DNA from: Planctomycetota bacterium
GTDB taxonomy: Bacteria; Planctomycetota; Phycisphaerae; UBA1845; PWPN01
Length of the DNA stretch: 6,066 nt
Assembly (NCBI GenBank): GCA_020346805.1
Contig: CP070790.1
Span: forward strand, 3,762,237 to 3,768,302
Direction: 5' to 3'
Below, in pieces: positions 1 to 6,066 of the stretch. The notes below the pieces were generated by a model that was not told the DNA's origin, ran no database searches, and worked only from the letters and a program-made list of their open reading frames with translations. Position 1 is the stretch's first letter. Each line of letters opens with the position of its first letter. The position numbers and the translations under genes were made by a program.

Positions 1-1
1 C

Positions 2-3000
2 CATGGAACTTTGGCCAAGCGAATCGAGGAATTCCCCGCCCAGGATGTATTTTTAGGAACCCAGGTTATACCCGCTAAGGATGGAACAGTTGTCGTTCCC
101 GTTGCGGACAACGGTTTGGCCTGTATCGGTCTGGAATGGCATGAACGCCGACTGATTAGAAGTTTCGCAATCCAATTCGCAGATCCGTCGCAAATTCCAC
201 CGGCCGAGAAGGTACAAATTCAGTATTGGAAGGGTGAGTCTGTATGGCAGGGGATATGGGAATCCCTCAAGGCCGACATTGAAACTAAACAAGACTGGTT
301 GAGCTTTCGATTGGGGCGTCTGATTGCTCCAAGAGGAACCAGCGGCACGGAAAAGATCCGTTGTGTTTTTCCCGCCGGCCAGAAGTCTGTCATGCTTAAG
401 AGTCTGTCGGCACATACGCCTTCATTATTGGATGCCGTTAATTTACGTGTCGAACTGGAAAGACCTCTATCGGGCCAAACCGGCCGGATAGAGGTTTACA
501 ACGGCACCATTACTTCTCCATCCGATGCCGGTTTACCTTTACAGTGCAATTGGGATCTGTCCGCTTCGCTTGATCTTAAGATCCATTACTGCAAAACCCG
601 GCCGTGGAAAACGGATCGCACCGTCCTTCGTTTCCGACTGCCGGATGCGGCATTTGGCGTAGCCGTCGAAGATGTTCTGGCCAATAAGTGTGTCTTTGTT
701 CCTCATGCAGGTTTGTTTGTAGCCGATGCCTCATCTGATATTACGTTGTCCGATTACCGCAAGAAAATCGAAAATCAAAAAACCGTACTTCAGCGTGTTC
801 GCGAAATGCCCGATCAGACTTTCGAACAGGCTTGGGAGAAAGTCCATAATCCCATCCAGGATCTCGGCCCGATGTTGATTTCTCTGGCCTGTGATAATCG
901 TAAATTCGTCGCCCATCGTGAGGGGACAATTACCTTTGCTGTTTATGATGCCCCCGATAAAAATTATCCCAAACCCAAAGCTTTTCCCTGCAAACTACAG
1001 CCCCAATTCGGTTTTAAGAAATCTCAACAGATAACCCGACACCTGTACGGCGGGTGGCTGCCGGTTCCTGTTTTGACCTTAAATGAAGACGGAGTCATGT
1101 ACCACCAGCGCACTTTCGTCGCCCCCTGTGATGATAAACCATTACCCGAATCGGCAGGTTGGTTACATAAACGCGCTATGTGTGTGGCTGAGTATATGGT
1201 GCGAAATACCTTGCCTCGCGATGCCCCCGTATCTTTGACGCTTACCCTTTTGTCCGACGTTAAAAGCAATCAACTCGCTGAATTGCAACAGGTCGATAAG
1301 GGGGTAATCGCAGCTAAAGATGGGCGTCTGCTGATGTTCGCTGATACTGCTAATACCGATCCCCTTGAGGTCAGGATTCAAGCCGGTACGCTGAGTATTA
1401 CAGGAACACTTCTATCTAAACATTCAATACGCTGCTATGTGTATCTGCCCGCCTGGCAGATCGAGCCGAATGATTACGCACATCTTGCGGGCGGACTTAA
1501 ATGGCTGCAAAGCACTGAGGATTACTGGAAGAGGGTGATGGCCCCGGCCATCCAGATCAAGTTACCCGATTCTTTTTTAACCAATGCGATCAAAGCTTCC
1601 CAGGTTCATTGCCTGCTGGCGGCACGGAACGAAAAGCGAGCTGCCCGTGTTGAGGCTTGGATTGCCTCCGATCGCTATGGCCCGCTGGAAAGCGAATCTC
1701 ACGCTGTGATCCGCGGTATGGATATGATGGGACACCGTGATTTTGCCCGCCGATCGCTCAAATACTTCGTCAAGCAATACAATCCTGCCGGCTATCTCAC
1801 TACCGGTTACACCCTTATGGGTTCAGGCTGGCACCTCTGGACTCTGGCCGAACACTATGAGCGTACGCGGGATAAGGACTGGCTGGGTAAGGTAGCTCCC
1901 AAAGTTGTTCGCCTTTGCCAATGGATCGCGCGCCAATGCGAGAAGACCAAGCGCCTGGACGCCCGCGGCGAAAAGGTGCCCGAATTCGGCCTGGTACCTC
2001 CCGGGGTGGCCGCCGACTGGAACCGTTATGCCTATCGTTTTGTACTGGAGGCCCACCATTGTGCCGGTCTACAACAAGCTGCCCGTGCTCTGGAAGATAT
2101 TCAACACCCCGACGCTTCTTCGTTACTTGGAAAGGCCGCCGAATTCCGTGAAAACATTGTGCGGGCCTATCGCTGGACTCAATCACGCAGTCCCGTTCTG
2201 CCGTTGGCTGACGGCTCATGGATCCCCGCTTATCCCGGCATGCTGTACTGCTTGGGTCGGATCGAAGATATCATACCCGGCGAAGATGGTAACCGCAGTT
2301 GGTGCTACGACGTCGAACTCGGGGCCCACCATCTGGCCGCCCTCGGTATCCTTGCCCCCGAAGCTAGCGAAGTCTCATGGATCAACGACCACATGGAGGA
2401 CGTCTGGTTCCTCCACGCCGGCATGGGTGACTATCCTGCCGATAAAAGCGAAGAAGACTTCTATAACCTCGGTGGATTCTCAAAAGTCCAACCGTATTAC
2501 TGCCGTATTGCCGAGATATACGCCCTTCGCGACGAGGTCAAGCCCTTTATACGCTCTTATTTCAACACTATCGGTTCCCTGCTCAGTAAGGAGAATCTTT
2601 CATTCTGGGAGCATTTCCACAACATCGCCGCTTGGAACAAAACTCACGAAACCGGTTATTTTCTCGCTCAATCCCGAATCATGCTGGTCGCCGAACGCGG
2701 CGATGAACTTTGGCTCGTACCTTTCGTCACGGGCAACTGGCTGAAAGATGGCATGAAAATATCCGTCAGCAAGGCCCCCACACGATTTGGCGAGATAAGT
2801 TACATCATAACCTCGTCTGTCGATCGCGGTTTTATTGAGGCCGTTATTAATCCCCCCAAACGCAGCGTTCCGGGAGAACTGGTAATGCGTCTTCGTCATC
2901 CTGAGGCTAAACCCATAAAATCCGTCACCGTCAATGACCAGACGCATCAAGACTTCGATACTGTTAAGGAATGTATCCGTATCAAACCTGTAGCGGGTAC

Positions 3001-3025
3001 TATTACGGTTCGTGCTTATTACTAA
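2..3025 (+). CDS. Six-hairpin (alpha/alpha)6 glycosidase-like protein, 5' partial
   Basis: Probable large glycan-active enzyme, cut by the window start. The frame is open from base 2 (His-Gly-Thr before the TTG at 11). The TTG has no upstream ribosome-binding site and the protein begins abruptly in a folded-looking region, so the real start and any signal peptide lie upstream. Numbering from the TTG codon: residues 1-135 are beta-rich and discoidin-like (QYWKGESVWQGIW at 71-83). Residues 135-510 are further beta-sandwich material. Residues 515-890 are helical with repeated aromatic/acidic patches typical of six-hairpin glycosidases: YGPLESESH (556-564), TTGYTLMGSGWHLWTLAEHYE (within 597-617), DWNRYAYRF (669-677), FWEHFHN (865-871) and THETG (878-882). 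Residues 895-1004 form a C-terminal beta domain (RLRHPEAKP at 960-968). Candidate catalytic acids are E560, E562, D669, E867 and E880; which ones act is unknown. The GH78 signature I would expect is not evident, so I assign the fold type and not a family or substrate. It is followed 37 nt later by the GH106-like gene, probably in one operon. Confidence 0.8.
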   Translation, partial: HGTLAKRIEEFPAQDVFLGTQVIPAKDGTVVVPVADNGLACIGLEWHERRLIRSFAIQFADPSQIPPAEKVQIQYWKGESVWQGIWESLKADIETKQDWLSFRLGRLIAPRGTSGTEKIRCVFPAGQKSVMLKSLSAHTPSLLDAVNLRVELERPLSGQTGRIEVYNGTITSPSDAGLPLQCNWDLSASLDLKIHYCKTRPWKTDRTVLRFRLPDAAFGVAVEDVLANKCVFVPHAGLFVADASSDITLSDYRKKIENQKTVLQRVREMPDQTFEQAWEKVHNPIQDLGPMLISLACDNRKFVAHREGTITFAVYDAPDKNYPKPKAFPCKLQPQFGFKKSQQITRHLYGGWLPVPVLTLNEDGVMYHQRTFVAPCDDKPLPESAGWLHKRAMCVAEYMVRNTLPRDAPVSLTLTLLSDVKSNQLAELQQVDKGVIAAKDGRLLMFADTANTDPLEVRIQAGTLSITGTLLSKHSIRCYVYLPAWQIEPNDYAHLAGGLKWLQSTEDYWKRVMAPAIQIKLPDSFLTNAIKASQVHCLLAARNEKRAARVEAWIASDRYGPLESESHAVIRGMDMMGHRDFARRSLKYFVKQYNPAGYLTTGYTLMGSGWHLWTLAEHYERTRDKDWLGKVAPKVVRLCQWIARQCEKTKRLDARGEKVPEFGLVPPGVAADWNRYAYRFVLEAHHCAGLQQAARALEDIQHPDASSLLGKAAEFRENIVRAYRWTQSRSPVLPLADGSWIPAYPGMLYCLGRIEDIIPGEDGNRSWCYDVELGAHHLAALGILAPEASEVSWINDHMEDVWFLHAGMGDYPADKSEEDFYNLGGFSKVQPYYCRIAEIYALRDEVKPFIRSYFNTIGSLLSKENLSFWEHFHNIAAWNKTHETGYFLAQSRIMLVAERGDELWLVPFVTGNWLKDGMKISVSKAPTRFGEISYIITSSVDRGFIEAVINPPKRSVPGELVMRLRHPEAKPIKSVTVNDQTHQDFDTVKECIRIKPVAGTITVRAYY
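461..497. repeat. Inverted repeat / hairpin inside gene 1
   Basis: ACCTCTATC (463-471) is perfectly complementary to GATAGAGGT (487-495). Inside this 9-bp arm, after one G/G mismatch (472/486), GGCC (473-476) pairs with GGCC (482-485) around a 5-nt loop, AAACC (477-481). An additional G-T wobble (462/496) and an A-T pair (461/497) extend the stem outward. It lies in the coding sequence for RPLSGQTGRIEV, in the beta-rich region of gene 1. The function is unknown: it could be a chance stem, an mRNA structure, or a relic of a small inserted palindrome. The complementarity is read directly from the sequence; any role is inference. Confidence 0.6.
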
Positions 3026-3052
3026 TGGGCAACTTGTGTGATTCATAATATT

Positions 3053-3057
3053 AAGGA
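3053..3057 (+). promoter_or_regulatory. Ribosome-binding site of the GH106-like gene
   Basis: AAGGA ends 5 nt before the ATG at 3063, which supports that ATG as the start. It sits in the 37-nt gap after the TAA of gene 1. The gap has no clear hairpin-plus-T-run terminator and no convincing -35/-10 promoter, consistent with read-through from the upstream gene. Confidence 0.7.
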
Positions 3058-3062
3058 ATAGA

Positions 3063-5072
3063 ATGAAGACGGCGTTTGTAGTTTTGAAAGTATTTTTTCT
3101 GGCATGTCTTTGCCTGGCTTTATCCGTTTCAGCGTCGGAATCTCAATGGGCGCCCGACTGGCCCAAGGATTGGCTGGCGGCATGGAATGATCCGCCACCG
3201 GAACTTCGTCCCCTCCAGATAGTGCATGGCCTGACAGAAAACCAGGCCGGCGTCGAATACATTTCCGCCATAAAAGAAGTCGGCTTGGGAGGGATCGTCT
3301 GCAATGTAAACTTCCATGATTATCTGCGTTCGGAAGCAAACTGGGCCACTTTGATTAAGGCGGTTGACGCCTGCCGGGAGGTGGGGTTGATCGTCTGGAT
3401 TTATGACGAGCAGGGATACCCGAGTGGGGCGGCAGGGGGGCTGGTCCTGCAAACCAATCCCCAATTTGAGGCCCTGGCCCTTACCTATAATCCACAACTT
3501 TCCGATCCCTTTAAGCTGCGGCCCTCATACGAACACACTCACGCCAGTAACAATGTTTACGCCGCCCGGCGCTATCCCAACATAATCGATGAAACGGCGG
3601 TGGATTGCTTTATCGGCAAAACCCATGAAGCCTATAGGCGCCGGCTGGGACCACACCTGGGAACAACCGTCAAAGCCTTCTTTACCGATGAACCGTCTCT
3701 GATGGTTGTCAACATCGGCCGGCTTCCCCAACATATAAGCGCTAAGGTAAAAGTAATTGATCCCATCGATGTGAGCATTCAACCCTTGCCGTCAGTACCC
3801 TGGGTTAAGGAGATGCCCGTCAAATATAAACAACGATACGGTCAGGATCTCATGGCTGTGCGACGCAGTCTCTTTACCGGCGATTCTGCCGACGATCGCT
3901 TAATCCGTCGCCGCTTCTGGGCATTAATCAGTGACTTGATGGCCGAGCGTTACTTCGGCAAAATTCAGAACTGGTGCAGAAATAATAATATTGCCTCCAG
4001 CGGGCATATACTCTGTGAAGAAAGCGTGATCCGTCACGTACCCCTGGAAGGCAATGCCTTGAAGGTTCTTGGCCGGATGGATATTCCCGGCCTGGATATG
4101 CTTTCCTCCGATCCCGCTACTGTTTTCCACCAGGGATGGCTGACCGCGACACTGCCTGCCTCAGCGGCAATTCTCAACGGCCGACGACAGGTAATGACCG
4201 AGGTAAGCGATTACGCTCAAAGGGCATTCAACAAACCGCCGGCAACCCTGCCTCAGATGCAGGCTACCGCCGCCTGGCAAGCCGCCTTGGGGGTTACCGA
4301 ATTTACCCTTTATTACGGTAGTATTCACCGCATACTTGCGGATACCCAGCCTGATAAATCGCAGCGAAGTCGCGAAGACTACCAGTCCTATTATGATTAT
4401 GTGGGAAGGCTCAATGCCCTGCTCCGCAATGCGCGACTAACACCACGCGTATTATTGTACTATCCCATCTACGATCTGTGGTCTGAGTTCTTACCGGTTG
4501 CGGAAAACCTTACTTTACAGACGCAGTCAACTCGCACCCAACAGTTGGTACAGTCCTTTATAAACCTGGGCAAGAAACTTTTGACTTCACAAATTCCGTT
4601 TGTCCTGGTGGACCACGAACTGCTCGGTTCGGCGAAAATCCGCGACAAAAAAGTATGTATTGCCGATCGGCGATTTGATGCCTTGATTCTACCGGCGGGT
4701 GTCCAACTTCCTGAATCCGTCGCCAGGAATGTCGATAAATTTGCTGCTGCCGAAGGCTGCATTCAACGTCATGAATCCTCAAACGCCGACATCGATATTG
4801 ACAAACTTCAACAGTTGACCGGCAGCTGTCGTCTGCAGCCTGCCGGTGATAATGTGATTATGGGATATTTTGTACGCGACGGCCGGTCGATCCTGCTCTT
4901 GGTAAACGTCGGCAAGCAACCGTATGTCGGAAAAATACCCGTGGTGAATCCCGAAGCCTGGTCTGTCGCCGATCCAGCTACCGGCCGGATAAAAAAGGCT
5001 GACGTTGATGAGCTTTCAAGCATCCGCGTAAATCTACCCACCTATAGTACGGTTTTGTTGATCGGCCCATAA
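3063..5072 (+). CDS. Secreted GH106-like (alpha-L-rhamnosidase-type) glycoside hydrolase
   Basis: Complete 669-residue protein, probably a secreted or periplasmic glycosidase. A Sec signal peptide is visible: K2, a hydrophobic core at about 4-22, and a likely cleavage V22-S-A24|S25. Residues 45-440 look like a (beta/alpha)8 barrel with motifs I associate with GH106 and its relatives: LIVWIYDEQGYPSGAAGG (109-126, D115/E116), KAFFTDEPS (204-212, D209/E210), SGHILCEES (313-321), PGLDMLSSD (342-350) and MTEVSDYAQ (378-386, E380). E319, E320 and E380 are candidate catalytic acids by motif position only. Residues 455-565 (RVLLYYPIYDLW, then FDALILPAGVQLP) resemble the Rossmann/GATase-like domain that follows such barrels. 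Residues 590-669 form a short C-terminal beta domain (ILLLVNVG, SVADPATGRI, STVLLIGP). Characterised GH106 enzymes are usually about 900-1100 residues, so this is a compact relative that lacks their extra beta-domains. The start is fixed by AAGGA and the signal peptide. Activity on rhamnosides is inference; related barrels of the same type act on other glycans or are uncharacterised. Confidence 0.8.
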   Translation: MKTAFVVLKVFFLACLCLALSVSASESQWAPDWPKDWLAAWNDPPPELRPLQIVHGLTENQAGVEYISAIKEVGLGGIVCNVNFHDYLRSEANWATLIKAVDACREVGLIVWIYDEQGYPSGAAGGLVLQTNPQFEALALTYNPQLSDPFKLRPSYEHTHASNNVYAARRYPNIIDETAVDCFIGKTHEAYRRRLGPHLGTTVKAFFTDEPSLMVVNIGRLPQHISAKVKVIDPIDVSIQPLPSVPWVKEMPVKYKQRYGQDLMAVRRSLFTGDSADDRLIRRRFWALISDLMAERYFGKIQNWCRNNNIASSGHILCEESVIRHVPLEGNALKVLGRMDIPGLDMLSSDPATVFHQGWLTATLPASAAILNGRRQVMTEVSDYAQRAFNKPPATLPQMQATAAWQAALGVTEFTLYYGSIHRILADTQPDKSQRSREDYQSYYDYVGRLNALLRNARLTPRVLLYYPIYDLWSEFLPVAENLTLQTQSTRTQQLVQSFINLGKKLLTSQIPFVLVDHELLGSAKIRDKKVCIADRRFDALILPAGVQLPESVARNVDKFAAAEGCIQRHESSNADIDIDKLQQLTGSCRLQPAGDNVIMGYFVRDGRSILLLVNVGKQPYVGKIPVVNPEAWSVADPATGRIKKADVDELSSIRVNLPTYSTVLLIGP

Positions 5073-5089
5073 TAGTTGGATTCCGCATT

Positions 5090-5093
5090 AGGA
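5090..5093 (+). promoter_or_regulatory. Weak ribosome-binding site of the third gene
   Basis: AGGA lies 10 nt before the ATG at 5104, a somewhat long spacing. It is the only purine-rich candidate in the 31-nt gap after the TAA at 5070-5072. The gap is too short for a convincing promoter and has no terminator-like stem, so translation probably depends on a shared transcript. Confidence 0.45.
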
Positions 5094-5103
5094 AAATACG
5101 TAG

Positions 5104-6066
5104 ATGGCTCAACTGATAAGATTCACTTTATTAGTGTTATTGGGGATTCTTTCAGTTCGAGCAACTGCTCAGGATAAGGTCTGGCCGGTACGTTTTGGTT
5201 TTGACGATGCCGGTGGCCCTGCCTATCTCGAAACTAAATCGTGGTTCCAAGATGCGATTGGCCAGTTCAGTTTTAACTTATGGGTGATGCATCTTAAGCC
5301 GGAACCGAATATCCGGAAAAACATCCGGCATTTTCAACGTATGGATGAGCGTTGTGGAAAAATGGGCCTCAAATGGGTATGCAATCTGGAATCCGCCAAC
5401 TGGGGCAAATCCTTTGTCGATGAAAAGGGCAGGGATTGGTTTAATCGCCGGGATGGCCGACATTTTGAATTGCTGCCTCCCGAAATTCTTGAAGCCCTTT
5501 CAAAATGCGAACATTTTCTGGGAGTGATGTATGATGAGCCCGCACATATGCAAAATGCCCGCAACCTGATTGCAGCCCGTGGCAAGCCGTGGAAACCCTA
5601 CATGTATGAACCTTCCGGGGAGCGCCTGGAGGATGCGGCCGAAGGATTTACCCGGGCCGTCAAGGGTGTTTCAGAAATATATGGACATTACGGTATACGA
5701 TTATATACCGAACAGGTATTTCCCGTGCTCTTTCATGGTTTTGCCCGCGGAGGATTCACCACCGGCACAAAAATTCTAAAGGAAAGTTGGTCGCCCCTTT
5801 TCATCGCCTGTGCCATGGGCGCTGCGATACAATACAACACCGAGCTGTGGGTCACACCCGACCTCTGGTACATGGGTGACTACCCGGGGCATTCAACGGA
5901 AGAACTCCGTTCCGCTCTTTTGATTGCCTACCATATGGGCGCGGATTCAATCTATATAGAAAACCTCGCCTATGATCATCAAGACAAAGGCCTGGGCAGT
6001 CTCATACTTCTTACTGACGACGGCTATAAAGTTACCAAACACGGCCAGGTCGCCAGATGGTTCGCC
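5104..6066 (+). CDS. Secreted TIM-barrel-like putative glycoside hydrolase, 3' partial
   Basis: The frame is open from ATG 5104 to the last base (321 codons, no stop), so the gene continues beyond the window. The N-terminus is a Sec signal peptide: R6, a hydrophobic stretch at 7-18, and a likely cleavage A20-T-A22|Q23. The mature part alternates hydrophobic strands and helices as a (beta/alpha) barrel would: RFGFDD (30-35), FSFNLWVMHL (55-64), LKWVCNLESANWG (89-101), HFLGVMYDEPAH (137-148), GIRLYTEQVFP (197-207), NTELWVTPDLW (245-255) and ADSIYIENLAY (280-290). Acidic residues at strand ends (E96, D144/E145, E203, E247, E286) are candidate active-site residues. I do not recognise a named family. 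The glycosidase call rests on the fold pattern, the YDEP motif (compare TDEP in the preceding gene), secretion and the neighbours. An alternative is a non-catalytic or differently acting barrel protein. It lies 31 nt after the GH106-like gene on the same strand, so it is probably in the same operon. Confidence 0.7.
   Translation, partial: MAQLIRFTLLVLLGILSVRATAQDKVWPVRFGFDDAGGPAYLETKSWFQDAIGQFSFNLWVMHLKPEPNIRKNIRHFQRMDERCGKMGLKWVCNLESANWGKSFVDEKGRDWFNRRDGRHFELLPPEILEALSKCEHFLGVMYDEPAHMQNARNLIAARGKPWKPYMYEPSGERLEDAAEGFTRAVKGVSEIYGHYGIRLYTEQVFPVLFHGFARGGFTTGTKILKESWSPLFIACAMGAAIQYNTELWVTPDLWYMGDYPGHSTEELRSALLIAYHMGADSIYIENLAYDHQDKGLGSLILLTDDGYKVTKHGQVARWFA

Noticed and set aside
1905..2744. A 279-codon + strand open frame overlapping gene 1 in another frame
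   Set aside because: Its translation is low-complexity (rich in Ser, Thr, Pro and Arg) with no domain pattern, and it lies wholly inside the clearly conserved six-hairpin region of gene 1. It is a by-product of gene 1's codon use.
2600..3046. A 148-codon minus-strand open frame spanning the end of gene 1
   Set aside because: No ribosome-binding site or recognisable motif, and it is antisense to the well-patterned C-terminal domain of gene 1.
3026..3062. Possible terminator or operator in the AT-rich gap (ATTC...AATATT...GAAT)
   Set aside because: The complementarity is only about four bases per arm, there is no T-run, and it overlaps the ribosome-binding site. Nothing beyond an ordinary operon spacer is supported.
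3099..3109. Possible lipoprotein signal at the cysteines (C15, C17) in the GH106-like leader
   Set aside because: The cysteines sit inside the hydrophobic core with poor lipobox context (FLAC), and a good signal peptidase I site (VSA|S) follows at residues 22-25.
479..4991. The 12-mer ACCGGCCGGATA occurs at 479-490 and 4980-4991
   Set aside because: Both copies encode Thr-Gly-Arg-Ile in unrelated contexts and the second copy has no flanking inverted repeat, so this is most simply chance with shared codon preference.
2423..5886. The peptide MGDYP, with nearly identical DNA (ATGGGTGACTA), occurs in gene 1 (2423) and gene 3 (5872)
   Set aside because: Only about five residues match, the surrounding sequence and the fold types differ, and the similarity is too short to indicate homology or recombination.

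Overview
The window is almost entirely coding on the + strand. It carries three consecutive genes for large, apparently exported, carbohydrate-active-type proteins. Base composition is balanced by eye, and codon choice (many GCC, CCC and GGC codons beside AT-rich ones) looks even across the three genes. No RNA gene, mobile element, CRISPR array, transporter or regulator is visible. The style suggests a glycan-degrading bacterium of the Planctomycetota (Phycisphaerae-like) / Verrucomicrobiota / Lentisphaerota kind: large secreted glycosidases in tandem without SusC/D genes in view, classical signal peptides and modest Shine-Dalgarno sites. That placement is inference from gene style only and is not certain.

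Layout: (1) positions 2-3025, a protein of more than 1000 residues that enters the window already in frame, so its true start is upstream. It has an N-terminal beta-rich half, an (alpha/alpha)6 'six-hairpin' glycosidase-like catalytic region and a C-terminal beta domain. (2) A 37-nt gap with an AAGGA ribosome-binding site. (3) Positions 3063-5072, a complete 669-residue secreted protein resembling a compact GH106-type (alpha-L-rhamnosidase-like) (beta/alpha)8 enzyme. (4) A 31-nt gap with a weak AGGA site. (5) Positions 5104 to the window end, the first 321 residues of a third secreted protein with acidic motifs at likely strand ends. It looks like another TIM-barrel glycosidase-like protein of no family I can name.

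The genes share a strand, have short gaps and show no terminator between them, so they are probably co-transcribed as part of a polysaccharide-degradation locus. The GH106-like member hints at a rhamnose-containing (or similar deoxy-sugar or uronic-acid) glycan, but the substrate cannot be read from the sequence. The most unusual points are the third gene, which lacks an obvious family, the compactness of the GH106-like protein, and a strong 37-nt inverted repeat inside gene 1.
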